Below are positions 47,210-59,227 of a stretch of 64,000 nt of DNA, piece by piece. How positions within the stretch are numbered: position 1 is the stretch's first letter; every line of letters starts with the position of its first letter. The notes below the pieces were generated by a model. That model saw only the letters and a program-made list of their open reading frames with translations. It made no database searches and was not told the DNA's origin. Position numbers and translations under genes: made by a program. This DNA is from Symbiodinium natans. Taxonomy: Eukaryota > Sar > Dinophyceae > Suessiales > Symbiodiniaceae. Where the stretch lies: NCBI GenBank assembly GCA_905221605.1, contig CAJNDS010001768.1, positions 250,001-314,000 on the forward strand. The letters are read 5' to 3'.

Positions 47210-47529
47210 CCGAAAGCCCTAAACCATGTTGTGGAAGGGCCACAAATTGTTGTTAAAACCCTGGACTAGTCATCATAGGTTGGGATGTTCCAAGTCATAC
47301 TAACAGTCCTTGATGGGGATTATAGTAGGGGGTACTATAACCCCTATTCAGGACTGTTAGTATAAAGGGTTTAGGGTTTAGGGTTTAGGGTTTAGGGTTT
47401 ATCTAGTCTCTGGCTGGGATCCTTATACCTCCGGCCTCGGCGCGCAAACTCCCTGCATTAGCTTCCAATTGTGGTGGAGGGTCCCTTCCTTGACCAGGGA
47501 CTCTTCTCAGGGTCAACTGCATGGTCCCT

Positions 47530-47672
47530 TACTTGTCGGCTCATGGTACTTATTAACCAATTATACCTGTACTTATAGCCCACTTAGAAGCCCGCTAAGT
47601 GCGCTAACATGGTTATAAGTACAGCTATAAGTACAGCTATGATTGGTTAATAAGTACATTGAACCTCCAAGT
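47530..47672. mobile_element. MITE family A, copy 4
   Basis: ACTTGTCGGCTCATGGTACT...GAACCTCCAAGT; one terminus diverged. Confidence 0.65.
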
Positions 47673-48585
47673 AGTATGGGCCATGGAGTGGGGAACCCTG
47701 AAATACCCCTTGTCTACCCTCCAAAACCAAGGGTCCAGACTTCGGATTTAAAGACGGTAAGGGACCATATTGAGGGACCATGTAACTTTCCCTTAGAAAA
47801 TAGGAGCAGCCCTCATCTCTTCTGCACGTCGGACAGTGCGAGAAGGCGTCCTTGCAGGTTCGTGGCGCTTCCTACACCCCTAAAGCAGGCTTGAATAGGT
47901 TTAGTTACATGTACGGGCCCCCTTGCTATACTAACTTCAGTTCAGGGAGTTTATTACCTAAATAGTAGGACTTTTAACGCAATTGAGGGCCCTTATAACC
48001 TTATTTATCACTAGGGGGCCCCTACATGTAGGGTTTAGGGCTTAGATCCTTTAAGCTTCCTGAGCCCATCAACACTGCTCGTACAAGCCCCAAAGCCCCA
48101 AACCCCCAAACCGCAAACCCCGGAACCCAAAAAACCCTGCACCCTAAACCCAAAAGCCTAAAAGACCCTACAACCCAGCATTTAGGCACTAAAGACCTAC
48201 ACTGTTCAAAACTAGCAACTTGACAAGGCCTGCTTGGGGCTGCCTGGGGGACGAGATGAAGCTGCATGGTTTTGGGGTCTAGGGTTGACGGTTTAGTGAT
48301 TGGGGTTAAGGCTTTAGGGTTTATAAAGTCATTACCCTTCAATACCTTAATCGGAATTCGACACGAGTGTAGGGAATTTGAGCGCAAGCATCATACTGTA
48401 GAGACTTAGGGAGCTCTCCCAAACGCTATATGAGGGTTGAAGGGATAGGGTTTAGGGTTCAGGGTTCCTAACCAAACCTCAGGGCCCTCAACCCAAAGCC
48501 CGAACCTCAAACCCCAAACCTTAACTTACAAGCCCCAAAGCCTACAGCCGCCAGATTTGACGAAGCATTGCTAGCGAACCCTCAG

Positions 48586-48702
48586 AGGGTATAAGGAGCA
48601 TAACCCCTATATATACCTCATATAGTCCCCATATACCTCAGTAACCCCTAAGTAACCCCTAAGGTCCCTTAAAAAGGGTCCCTCCTTTAGTCCCTTGAAA
48701 CC
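48586..48702. mobile_element. Palindromic element family K, copy 2
   Basis: AGGGTATAAGGAGCATAACC...GTCCCTCCTTTAGTCCCTTGA; shares CCCCTAAGGTCCCTTA with 27597-27771. Confidence 0.7.
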
Positions 48703-50382
48703 CTATACCCTAAACCCTCCAATATCTAAGGTTGGAACCATATGGGCCCTAAGTGTGGTCCCCCTTACCCTTGTTTATAGGGATCCAAGGTGTGGGGCCT
48801 CTATTATATACAGCATAGTGTATAGAAGGATTTTAGCACAAGGGACCCACATTAAGGGCCCATACTACGGATCCCCTATCAAAACTTGAACACAGTGAAA
48901 TGGTGAAATGGCTCAGGACGTCGCGCGTTCCAGGCTTTTTGTCGCTTCGAGGGACATGTCGACGTGGCTTGCGCGCCGCTTGCTTCGCGCTGCACAAAAT
49001 GGGTACACTCTGTGCTGCATTCGAGTTCAAAGGTGGGAGCCTGCAACTATACATGGACCGACCAGAGATGCCCAGAAGACTTTCTAATTGCCAGTCCATA
49101 GTATGGAATCAGGGAAGATTGGGAGTTTAAAAAAGATTAGAGCCGCCGAGTTCGAAAATGTCTTTACGAAGTGCCGATTAAACAGGAGAGGATCTTTGCT
49201 TCAAACGGGAATCCCAAACCCTAACTCCCCTTCATGGCACCCCAACTCTCCAAACCCCAAACCACACCTTGAGAACTCAAAAGCCTGGGTTTAGGGTTCT
49301 TGGTTTCAAGACCAGAATCCTTCTAATCGCAAGCCACACAAAGGTAGCATGGGCTACTAGGCCTTCTCATCCCCGAAACCCTAAACCCCTAAACCCCTAA
49401 ACCCTAAACCCTAAACCCTGAACCCTGAACCCTGAACCCTGAACCCCGAACCCTATGTGCTTTTTAAGGGGTTACACGGTATAGCAGCCCCTGCAGGAGG
49501 TAGGGTTCGGAAGCGGTCAAATCCTGCACGCACGACGCGGCTCGGCGCCGAAGGTTCCGACTTCTTTGTAGATTCTTAGAAGGACTGGGGTTTAGGGTTT
49601 AGGGTTTAGGGTTTAGGGTTTAGGGTTTAGGGTTTAGGGTTTAGGGTTTAATGTTTAGGTCTCCTGATCCGCAGCTAAGATACCACAATCAGGATGCCCT
49701 AGGCTTTACTATTCTGATCCTGAGGCTCAAAGCTTTCAGATCTCCTGGGCTTCCCTGGTCAAGCTGAAACGAAACGTCGAAACGCTAAGACATCCGTATT
49801 TCATGAGGAACCAGGGGTTTAGGGTTTAGGGTTTAGGGTTTAAGGGTTTGAGGGTTTAGGGTTGGTGTAAGGGTTTAGAAGGGCCTAGGGTTTTTGGTTG
49901 TAGAGTGGTCCCCTGGTTCCTTATGAGAATTTCTTGTGGGAGCCTTGAAAGCATAAATTGGAAGACTGACGATTGGCGTCGCTGTGTGCGGTGCGGAGAA
50001 TGTCGTGGAGGTGCATGCGCTGGTGGTTTTCGGGTTTTAAAGTTCAGGGATTTTCAAATTAGGGTTTGAGGTAGTAGCGGTTTTAAGGTTTCAGGTTCAG
50101 GGATTTTTGGAGTTCAGGGTTTTAGGGTTGGGGGGGGCGGGGGGGGTCTTGGTGTTTAGGGACCTGCAGCCTCCAAACCCAAAACCCTAAACCCTAAACC
50201 CTAAACCAAAAAAAGCAAAGCCCTGAAAAACCGTCAACCCTGCTTTGGCCTTCTCAGTCTGCAGCCCTACGAGGTTCAGTGACGACTTGGAGGTTCCCTA
50301 AATCCTAAATCCCTACAGCCCTGCATGTGTATGTATACACACCCCAATGACCACATGAATCTAAAAAAACAACCATCCATAT

Positions 50383-50419
<37 letters not shown>

Positions 50420-50582
50420 GATAGCTCGATAGATGGATAGATAGATAGATGGATAGATAGATTTGCACCGGTTTGCACCGGTTTGTTCCTGCCCATGTTC
50501 GGATATCCGGGGTTTTCAACCTCGAAGGACTCCCATTGGAGACCCTAAACCCTAAACCCTAAACCCTAAACCCGGGGAAGTG

Positions 50583-50645
50583 ATGGCAGCCTCAGCGCTC
50601 GAGACGGACATGTTGTTGTCGTTGCTGCCGTAGCTATCCGATGAA
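50583..50645 (-). CDS. Unidentified exon-like island
   Basis: Reads YGSNDNMSVSSAEAAIT after GGATAG; GC donor candidate after GCTGAG. Ser/Asn-rich linker character. Confidence 0.35.
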
Positions 50646-51188
50646 TTTAAAACGAGCCGCTAGCCCTAGGTCACACCATGACAAAACAAGCCTGGTTCTG
50701 ATAATCATTCCTAAATACAAAAAACAATAAGCCCGATTATGAATGATAGCTACTTTTGTTAGCGCACCGGTTGTCCCAGTAGATGTCCGTCATTATCTTC
50801 CAATATTTCCTGCCACTCAAGCAGTAAGACTTTAAAAGTCACCGCTGACCACCTCCAATTATGTTGCATCAAACCCTAAACCCTAAACCCTAAACCCTAA
50901 ACCCTAAACCCTATCAGTATATCCGAAACATGTGCATTTTGTTCACCTCTGGGATGTGGCTCCCAGAAAAGCATCCCCAACCTTTTTTAAAGTAGTATTT
51001 ATAAGATGTACACGTGACCTCCGATTATTCTGACCAACCCCAACACAAACCTTTTTTCAAATAGCGCGACCTCCGATTTCACTGACCAACCCAACTCAAC
51101 TCGGGAAACCAACATCTGAGACTTGCCTAGTAAGGGTGCTAATTCCCGACACCTTCCAAACGAGCACGTTGGCTAGCAACGAGGATAA

Positions 51189-51385
51189 GCACACACACAC
51201 ACACACACACCCATATACATATATACACACACCCTCTATTTTTGTATACCTATATATATACCCGATACATATGTATGTATGTATGCACGCATGTATATAC
51301 ATATGTGTATATATATATATGTATATATTTATATATTTCTGTCTTTGTTTGTCTATTTACCATACATATATATATATATATGCAC
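51189..51385. repeat. CA and TATA microsatellite block
   Basis: (CA)11 at 51189-51211, then alternating TATA/TATG runs. Open frames here are poly-Tyr/Ile artefacts. Confidence 0.9.
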
Positions 51386-51599
51386 ACCCTATATTTACGT
51401 ATACATCCTATATCCCAAAAAACCACTACATAAACCCCAAAGCCTAAACTAAAAAAGCCTACAATCCCTGACGCATCGAGGTTCCATGGGGGTTCCATGG
51501 TCCCCCTAAACCCTAAACCCCAAACCCTAAACCCTTAGGCCCTAAACCCTAGGCCCTAAACCCCAAATCCTAAACCCTATACGATACCATCTCTCCGAT

Positions 51600-51662
51600 T
51601 CGGCGCGACCGTCACGGGAAGCCAATTGCAATCCTTGGTCGCTGGATTTGCGGCTGGCCTCT
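51600..51662 (-). CDS. Unidentified exon-like island
   Basis: Reads RKSSDQGLQLASRDGRAESE after GAGGCCAG. Bounded by CCCTAAA arrays. Gene unknown; strand not certain. Confidence 0.3.
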
Positions 51663-51790
51663 AGCCCTAAACCCTAAACCCTAAACCCCAAACCCTAAAC
51701 CCTAAACCCTAAAGTTTAGGGTTTAGGCTTTCGGCCGGCTGGAACGCATCTAGGGGCTGAGAACATGAATTGGCCCAAAACCCTGAACCC

Positions 51791-51882
51791 CTTTGTTACA
51801 ACAACGGTGCCCTTTTTTGGGGGGTTGGTTACTTTACAAGGGAGCCTTGAAAACAAAAAAATGGCACCACTGGGCTTTCAAG
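51791..51882. mobile_element. MITE family F, copy 4
   Basis: TTTTTTGGGGGGTTGGTTACT core and GGCACCACTGGGCTTTCAAG end. Confidence 0.65.
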
Positions 51883-52278
51883 ATCCTAAACCCTGAACCC
51901 CGAATCCTAAGCCCTAAGCCCTAAGCCCTAAGCACTAAACCCTACACCCTAAACCCGAAACCCTAAGCCCTCAGCCCCAAAAATTGCCTTCGCGGTGGAA
52001 ACGACAGCCACCCTTCGACCCAGAACCCGGAATGCTACGGACCCTTGGCATGACCATGCTGCATAGGGTTTCGGGTTTAGGGTTTAGGGTTTAGGGTTTC
52101 GGGTCTCGGGTTTAGGGTTTAGGGTTTAAATTTGGGGTTCACAGCTTCGAGTTCGACTGCTGCCGGCAGGCTCGAGGTCAGAAGCAGTCGCCCCCAGCGT
52201 GGCCAGCAACGGCAGGCGCGACGAATTGACAGATGCGGAGCAGCACTATCCTAACCGCACGGCAAGGCCTCTGCATAA

Positions 52279-52376
52279 TATAGGGGAGTCGGAATAATTG
52301 CTAAGACTGTTCCACTATGGCCCCTATATAAATATGCTATGATGACCAAAACACTGTTCTAACTATTAAGGCCCTT
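52279..52376. mobile_element. Element family L, copy 1
   Basis: AGGGGAGTCGGAATAATTGC...GTTCTAACTATTAAGGCCCT. Reverse-complement copy at 55733-55839. Confidence 0.7.
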
Positions 52377-53309
52377 TATTATTAGGTCTCAGGATGTCGG
52401 ATTTGGTGTTTAGGTTTTAGGGTTTCCAATGCCCTAAGCCCCAGACATACACACAAGGCTTCATGTAAACCCTCTACGAAACCTAAAACCTGTAGGTTTT
52501 AACCCCAAACCCCAAACCCCAAACCCCAAACCCCAAACCCCTAAACCCTAAACCCTAAACCCTAAACCCTAAACCCTGAACCCCAACCCTAAACCCTAAA
52601 CCCTAAATCCTAAACCCTAAGCCCTGAACCCCAACCCTAATTGACCTTGGCCCCCTACAAAGTGAAAAAAGGGCCCTCGATGGTTTATTCAGTGCTGGGA
52701 CTTAGTGGGCTTGGGGCATAGGGTTGTGGGTCCGGGGCTGGGAGGTCTGTACCCTGACTGCTTAGGGTGTAGGGGATTAGATGTGGTTAGGTTTAGGGTT
52801 TAGGGTTCAAGGTTCAGGGTTCAGGGTTTAGGGTTAGGGTTTAGGGTCTGCCTTTAAACCCTAAGCACCTGACCTTCCGACCTTCCTCCATTGGCTGAGG
52901 CCAAATCCGTGCACTCCGCCCGGGTTTACCCTACAACCCGAAAACCTTAAGCCTTAAACCTACCTCAAACCCTGAACCCCGACAATCCTAAAGCTCTAAA
53001 GCCCCCCAAAGACCCAAAAGCCTCAAACCCCAACACCCTGAAACTGAAAATCCTGAAGCCAATAATTAACTAAAGTAAGCTGAAGATGATAGGGTATATA
53101 TATATACACATACATACGTACACACATATATACAAATAGATGCATGATATGCATATACATATATACATGGCGGGTTGATTGATTGTTCTTCTTAATTGTA
53201 GAATAGCCTCACCGAAACACTCCAACACCCTGGACCCCTGCACTGCCGACACTCTTTTTTAGGCTTCAGGGCTTTGAGCATTGAAGGACACCTGTCCTAT
53301 TTGAACCCG

Positions 53310-53454
53310 ATCCAAAGACTTTTTGGGGTGGTTACCTGATAAGGGAACCCATAACCAAAAAAAAGGCTTTAGGTTTAGGGCTTAGGGTTTAGGGTTTAGG
53401 GATTAGGGTTCAGGGTTTAGGGTTTAGGCTTCAGGGTACCACTGGGCTACCAAG
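53310..53454. mobile_element. MITE family F, copy 5, with telomere repeats inside
   Basis: TTTTTGGGGTGGTTACCTGAT core, then a short TTTAGGG array, then GGGTACCACTGGGCTACCAAG. Same element-plus-array architecture as intron 4 at 21911-22167. Confidence 0.65.
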
Positions 53455-54495
53455 GAATCGAAAAAGTGGGCCATGCCTTCCGCGATACAGACAGAGCTGA
53501 GTACCATCCGGCGGGTCACTCGTTGGAATTCTGCACCTGTCACTCTCGGGAGGCGTCTACTTCGGGCTTTGGGGATTTAAGGTTCAAGGTCTAGGGTTTA
53601 GGGTTTAGGGTTTAAGGTTCAGGGACACGACTTAAACCCTGTACATGCCACACCCTTAACGCTTCAACTTGCCCAACTTCAGGGTGTGCAACGGGCCCCA
53701 CAGAAGAGTGTCAGCCCAACTCAAACCCTAGAAACCTTGCAAACCCTGAGCCCTCTAAACCCAACAAACGTAATGAGGAGCATGAAACACCCTACACCCT
53801 ACACCCTAAACCCTAAACCCTAAACCCTAAACCCAACATTAAGTCCCAGAAACCGAAAAAGCCTAAACTCCCTGTAAGCTCCCTAGGCACCATCAAAGAC
53901 AGCAGCAACTAGCCCCAGAAGCGAACCTAGAACAGGGTGGGTACGGCCTAGGCAGGCCCGGGTGGGAATTTAGGGTTGAGGGGCTTGGGAAATTGATCCT
54001 GCATGGTATGTACTGCCGCTGCGCGCCGAGACGCCCTATGTTGACCCTAAACCAAACCCTACACCCAAAGCCTTCAGCCCTACACTCACAACCCCTAAGC
54101 CCTAAGTCCTTAAACCCCAAGCCCTAAACCCTGAACCCTGGAGCTCTGAACCTACGCAGTGGGCCCTAACCCTGGGGCCCCCCAAACTCAGCACCATTTA
54201 GAACCATAGGGTTTAGGGTTTAGGGTTTAGGGTTTGGGGTTTGGGGTTTAGGGTAGGCACCAAGATTGTGTAATGTTACCTTGGGTTTGAGATAAACAGC
54301 AACCCAGAAAATCGCAGCTGTGGTGCGACTCTGGCGCTCCGCCCTAAACCCTAAACCCTAAACCCTAAACCCTAAACCCTAAACCCTAGACCCTACACCC
54401 TCCGGACCCCCAAAACCTTACCAAAAATGGTGTTTTGGAGGGGCCTTCTGGACTACGAAACCCTGTCAATTCCCGCGGAGAGTATGGGCACCTTA

Positions 54496-54580
54496 CCTCG
54501 GACTCTATTTACCTACAGTTTAGTAGTAACTACCCTCAACTAGTAGGTAAAGCCCATGAAACTGTAGGCAAAGAGGAATG
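54496..54580. mobile_element. MITE family B, copy 4
   Basis: CCTCGGACTCTATTTACCTAC...GAAACTGTAGGCAAAGAGG. Confidence 0.7.
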
Positions 54581-55732
54581 CAGGTGGCTCCTAAACGAAT
54601 GTCTCAGTCTCGCGCGAGTATTCCTAGTTAGTTACAGGAGGGGCTTAGGGTTTAATTTAGGGTTTAGTGGGCGGCGCATGGGGGGCGGGTATATTTGGGG
54701 AACCTTCAGGAAGCTTGGGGAGCCTTAGGGGGTAGTGGGGAGTACTAGGACACCTTGGGCTACAAAACCCCCACCCCCCGCCCCTTTCGGAAACCCTGAA
54801 CGTTCCAAAAGCCCGAAAGAAAACCCAAACAACCCAAACGCCAAACCCCCAAACCCAAAACCCGAAAAAAACCCAAAACCCTAAAACACCTTTCAAAGCC
54901 CGAACAAACCCTAACCCTGCACCCTGAACCCTGAATGAACCCTAAACCCTAAACCCTAAACCCTAAACCCTAAACCCTAAACCCTGGTTGGGGGGGAGCC
55001 CCGGAGCCTCCACGCCAAGGGGCAGGAAGACAGCATCCGGATCATTGGCCAGGCTGGATTTCGACGCCCTGCTTCAAGGACTGTTTGGGGGATATCTGGG
55101 GATTTTGGAGACTTTTAGGGGTTTAGCGGCTTAGCGATCAGGAATTTTGGACCTTTTTTTAGGGGTTTAGGTGGGCTTCTAGGGCTTCTCACCCTCGCTC
55201 CATAGCCAGTGCACAGCGGTAGCGGTGCAGGGATTTTCGGGATTTAGGGTTCAGGGTTTAGGGTTAGGGAGCTTAGGGTTTCGGGATGTCGGCGACTGTT
55301 GGCACCCAGGGAGGTACGGCGCGGTTTGGCATGCAGGGGATCATAGGGGCTTTTGAGATCTTTGGAGGGGTTGTGGTGAGTAAACCCTAAACTCTAAACC
55401 CTAAACCCTACACCCTACGCCCTAAACCCTACACCCTAAACCCTAAACCCTAAACCCTAAACCCTAAACCGCAAGGCATTGGGGATTTTAGGATTTCGGG
55501 ACATCTTCGTTCAGGGATTCTGGGGCCCGAGGCCTGAAGCCCCAAACTCTCCTGTAGCTGGAGAATGTCTTAGACTTTAGGGTTTAGGGCTAGAGTTTAG
55601 GGTTGAAGGTTTAGGGTTTTGGGTTGGGGTTTAGGGTTCAGGAACTCCTCATACTTTCCACGACTCTTCACTCTGAGTAATTTCCATAAACCGGTGAACC
55701 CTGAACCTGTCTTTTGCGAGCCTGCCTACCAC

Positions 55733-55839
55733 AGGGGCCTTAATAATTAGAATAGTTTTTTGGTTTTTTTTGGGGGGTGACTAGTATATTTATATAGGGA
55801 CCATAAGGGAACACTGTTAGCAATTACTCGGACCCCTAT
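55733..55839. mobile_element. Element family L, copy 2
   Basis: AGGGGCCTTAATAATTAGAA...ACTGTTAGCAATTACTCGGA; inverted relative to 52279-52376. Confidence 0.7.
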
Positions 55840-56030
55840 ATCAACTCCTACATCATCGGCGTTCTAAGCTTATCAGCTCGAAGGCCTGAGGCATAGTTTT
55901 GGCTCGGGCATGTTTAGGGTTTAGGGTTTAGGGTTTAGGGTTTAGGGTTTATGGTTTATGGTTTAGGAATCATGGCCTTGGGGATGCTTAGCTTGGTGGC
56001 TAGTGCTAAAATCCTAAACCGGCAGTTCGC

Positions 56031-56093
56031 CTTCTGAGACTGCTCCGGCGCTGCGTAGCTACCGCCGGGCTGCTGGAAGGGGAACTTGTACGC
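56031..56093 (-). CDS. Unidentified 21-codon exon
   Basis: Phase 0, AYKFPFQQPGGSYAAPEQSQ then K; acceptor CGAAGGCAG, GC donor (AAG then GCGAAC). Gln/Pro-rich; family unknown. Confidence 0.45.
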
Positions 56094-56314
56094 CTGCCTT
56101 CGGGCACCGAAATCCCTAAAAGGCACCCGAAGCCCTAAACCCTAAACCCTAAACCCCTAAACCCTAAACCCGAAACCCGAAACCCTAAACCCTAAACCCG
56201 AAACCCCAAAAATGAACAGCAACTAAACCCTCCTACAATGGATCTTCGGAGACCAAGCCTTTGGTGTGGTTGAAAGAAAGGGAAACAAGATGTTTTTTTG
56301 AAAAAGGCACCTTA

Positions 56315-56425
56315 CCTTGGGGACGAAATGAACCCTAAAACTGGGGTCATATACCCTATACTACTATAATTCCTATTAGGGTATAAAAACCATAAACCCT
56401 TTTAGGGTTCATTTAGTCCGGGGTA
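56315..56425. mobile_element. MITE family G, best copy
   Basis: CTTGGGGACGAAATGAACCC...GGGTTCATTTAGTCCGGGG; interior CATATACCCTATACTAC and CCTATTAGGGTATA. Relatives at 27262, 31395, 59100 and in intron 2 (22405-22500). Confidence 0.75.
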
Positions 56426-56545
56426 TTTTTCGGGCCTCTTCGTCTGGGCTAAGAGTTCAGACGTGGCCCCCAAGGTCCTACTGGTCCTTCCTAGCGGCTG
56501 AGGGAATTAAGTATACGGACCCTGTCGAAACCCTTCGGGACAAAT

Positions 56546-56748
56546 ATATATATATATATACATATATATATAGTTCTATTTATTTATTTATTTTTGTATT
56601 GATATTTATATTTATACTAATATGTATATATGTATATATGTATATATGTATATATGTATATATGTATATATGTATATATGTATATATGTATATATGTATA
56701 TATGTATATATGTATATATGTATATGTGTATATGTGTATATATGTATG

Positions 56749-56779
<31 letters not shown>

Positions 56780-56810
56780 ATGTGTGTGTGTGTGTATGTG
56801 TGTGTGTACA
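56546..56810. repeat. (TATATG)n / (TG)n microsatellite
   Basis: About 265 bp: TA run, then about 15 TATATGTA units, then TG repeats. Several overlapping open frames on both strands are repeat artefacts. Confidence 0.95.
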
Positions 56811-58335
56811 AAAGAAGGGGATATAAGGTATGTAATACCTTCATTGCCTACCAAGAACCAGTAGGACGCAGGTTTCGCTTGTACAGTCGGAGCCTTGCAG
56901 ATAGGTCAGGGTTTAAGGCGATTAGGGTCTATCGGGAGTCTAGGGAGTGGTTGGTAGGGCCTTTCTTGGCCGCAAAGAAGGATTAACCCTGAACCCTAAA
57001 CAAAGCCTGAGTAAGGCTTGTGGTTGAGGGCAAGTACATGCCTGCAGCGCAACTAAGTTTAGCCCTAAGCCTCAGCCTCGAAAGCGAAACCCGCAATCTA
57101 TGTCTCTAAACTAAGACACCCCAGACTCCACAAACCGTAAACCCTATAAACCCTGATTTTCAACCCTAAATCCCAACCCCCAACCCTCTTATGTACACAA
57201 GGTGCGGTTACCTTAAACCCTAAACCAAAAAAACCCGAAAACCCTAAACCCTGAACCTTAAACCCTAAACCCCAACTCCCCAACCTCCCCAGCACCATTA
57301 AACCCTAAACCCTAAGCCCTAAACCCTGAATCTTAAACCCTAAACCCAGAACCCTTAACCCTTAACCCCAACTCCCCAACCCCCCAGCACCAAGTTCTTG
57401 CCCCCAAGAAACATGAGCAGCGTCGGCAAGCCCATCTGTGGGATGGGGAACCTTGAGTCTCTCTCTGTCTCTCTCTCTCCGGGTTTAGGGTTTAGGGTTT
57501 AGGGTTTAGGGTTTAGGGTGTAGGGTTTGGGGTTTAGGGTTCAGCATCTCAAGTCCGAGCATTCACTAGTCAAGCAGCTTGTCAAGCGTTGGAAAGAAAT
57601 CCCACCCACCCAAGAAACCCATAACATTGAGAAAATATAAAGTTCACTCAATACTTTCCCGGTAGGCTTAAAGCTCAAAGTCCAATTGGTCCAATATATT
57701 TTGGTTTTTAACGAACCCATTTTTAACGAATCCAAAACCCGAAATCTAATCTAAGGCCCGCAATAAGCCCTTTATGCTCTTAGGGCCCTAAACCCTACGG
57801 TTGAGAAGTCTCGATCGGTGAAGGCTCGGTTTTGGTCAAAAATCCAGAAGCCGATCCTGGGGTCCCCCTCATTTGGGGTGTTGTGGGAGGCAAACTTTCC
57901 CTCTCAAGGGGGGGTCGGAGTTTGAGACAAGGGGGGGTCTCCGAAGACTATTTTGCCTTTAAAATTGGAAAATACGACCCCCCCTTGACCAAAACTAGGC
58001 TGTGAAAAGGTCGCCGGGGTGGCCCGTCATCAGAATTGAGGGTTAAAAAACCCTGAAACACCCTGAAAAACATTGGAAAACCGTAAAAAACACTGAAAAA
58101 CTTTGAAAAACCTTGACAGAACGTGAAAAAACTTGAAATCCTGAAGCCGGTGAAGCTCGGTTTTGGTCAAAAATCTAGAAAACGAAAAGCCACCCAGAAC
58201 CGTCGATTTCAGTACTAAAAAATCGCATTTTTAACTGGGACCCTTGCCGATCCTGGGGTCCCCCTCATTTGGGATGTTTTGGGAGCAAAATTTAACCCTA
58301 AACCCTATGCCCCAAACCCTACGAGCCCTAAACCC
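56811..58335. other. Decayed repeats and a local duplication; no gene recognised
   Basis: Includes a short array (57483-57520) and a duplicated block: GGTTTTGGTCAAAAATC and CCGATCCTGGGGTCCCCCTC occur near 57828-57877 and again at 58159-58267. Between them are about ten AAAAACxxTGAA units (58045-58142). Confidence 0.6.
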
Positions 58336-58968
58336 TATGCCCCAAATAGAAAAAACCATTTGCCGACGAAGGGGGTCAGGGTTTAGGGCCCCCCCGGGTG
58401 GAAAAAAACCATTTGCCGACGAAGGGGGTCAGGGTTTAGGGCCCCCCCCGGGTGGAAAAAAACCATTTGCCGACGAAGGGGGTCAGGGTTTAGGGCCCCC
58501 CCGGGTGGAAAAAAACCATTTGCCGACGAAGGGGGTCAGGGTTTAGGGCCCCCCCCGGGTGGAAAAAAACCATTTGCCGACGAAGGGGGTCAGGGTTTAG
58601 GGCCCCCCCCGGGTGGAAAAAAACCATTTGCCGACGAAGGGGGTCAGGGTTTAGGGCCCCCCCGGGTGGAAAAAAACCATTTGCCGACGAAGGGGGTCAG
58701 GGTTTAGGGCCCCCCCCGGGTGGAAAAAAAAACCATTTGCCGACGAAGGGGGTCAGGGTTCAGGGCCCCCCGGGTGGAAAAAAACCATTTGCCGACGAAG
58801 GGGGTCAGGGTTTAGGGCCCCCCCCCCGGGTGGAAAAAACCATTTGCCGACGAAGGGGGTCAGGGTTTAGGGCCCCCCGGGGTGTAAAAAAAACATTTGC
58901 CGACGAAGGGGGTCAGGGTTTAGGGCCCCCCCCGGGTGGGAAAAAAACATTTGCCGACGAAGGTCATT
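58336..58968. repeat. 12-copy, ~54 bp minisatellite with an embedded telomere motif
   Basis: CATTTGCCGACGAAGGGGGTC recurs 12 times at 52-56 bp spacing, each unit also containing CAGGGTTTAGGGCCC, a C-run of 5-8 and an A-run of 6-9. Length differences are confined to the two homopolymers. Open frames across it (KPFADEGGQGLGPPPGG) shift with each slip, so it is not treated as coding. Confidence 0.95.
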
Positions 58969-59099
58969 AGGGTTTAAATATACATAGTAAGAGAGGGTTT
59001 AGGGTGTGGGGTTTAGGGTCTATAAGGTTTAAGGGTGAACCTAAAACTTCCATGCGCAAAGGCGTTCACGGATGAAGTAACCCCTAACCCGATACCTGA

Positions 59100-59227
59100 A
59101 ACCCTGATAGATTCTTAATAGGAATTATTGTCGTAGTATAGGGCATATGACCCCTAAACTTAAAAACCACGAAACCTAAACCCTGAACCCCCCAAAAAAT
59201 GTTTAGGGTTCATGTGGTCCCCAAGGC
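59100..59227. mobile_element. MITE family G, diverged copy
   Basis: GGGCATATGACCCC interior and GGGTTCATGTGGTCCCCAAGG end. Confidence 0.6.

Larger units (their letters stand above)
47210..50582. other. MITEs, decayed repeats, microsatellite; no clear gene
   Basis: Contains family A copy 4 (47530), an inverted-repeat element near 47300-47363 (ATACTAACAGTCCTT/AGGACTGTTAGTAT), family K copy 2 (48586), an array (49588-49650) and an AT/GATA microsatellite (50390-50462). The 48900-49130 region is open on both strands without recognisable motif. Confidence 0.5.
52377..56030. other. Decayed repeats and MITEs
   Basis: Family F copy 5, family B copy 4, family L copy 2, several CCCTAAA arrays (52500-52640, 54340-54385, 54930-54985, 55430-55470). 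An island at 55005-55065 is open on both strands (LANDPDAVFLPLGVEAP on minus). Confidence 0.5.

Noticed and set aside
48022-48387. 121-codon minus-strand frame
   Set aside because: Composed largely of translated decayed telomere repeat (Pro/Lys/Leu patterns); no coding signature.
56599-56986. Tyr/Ile/Cys-rich frames
   Set aside because: Translation of the TATATG/TG microsatellite.
58336-58968. CRISPR-like or protein-coding repeat
   Set aside because: Repeats are adjacent with no unique spacers, and frame shifts at the homopolymers destroy coding.
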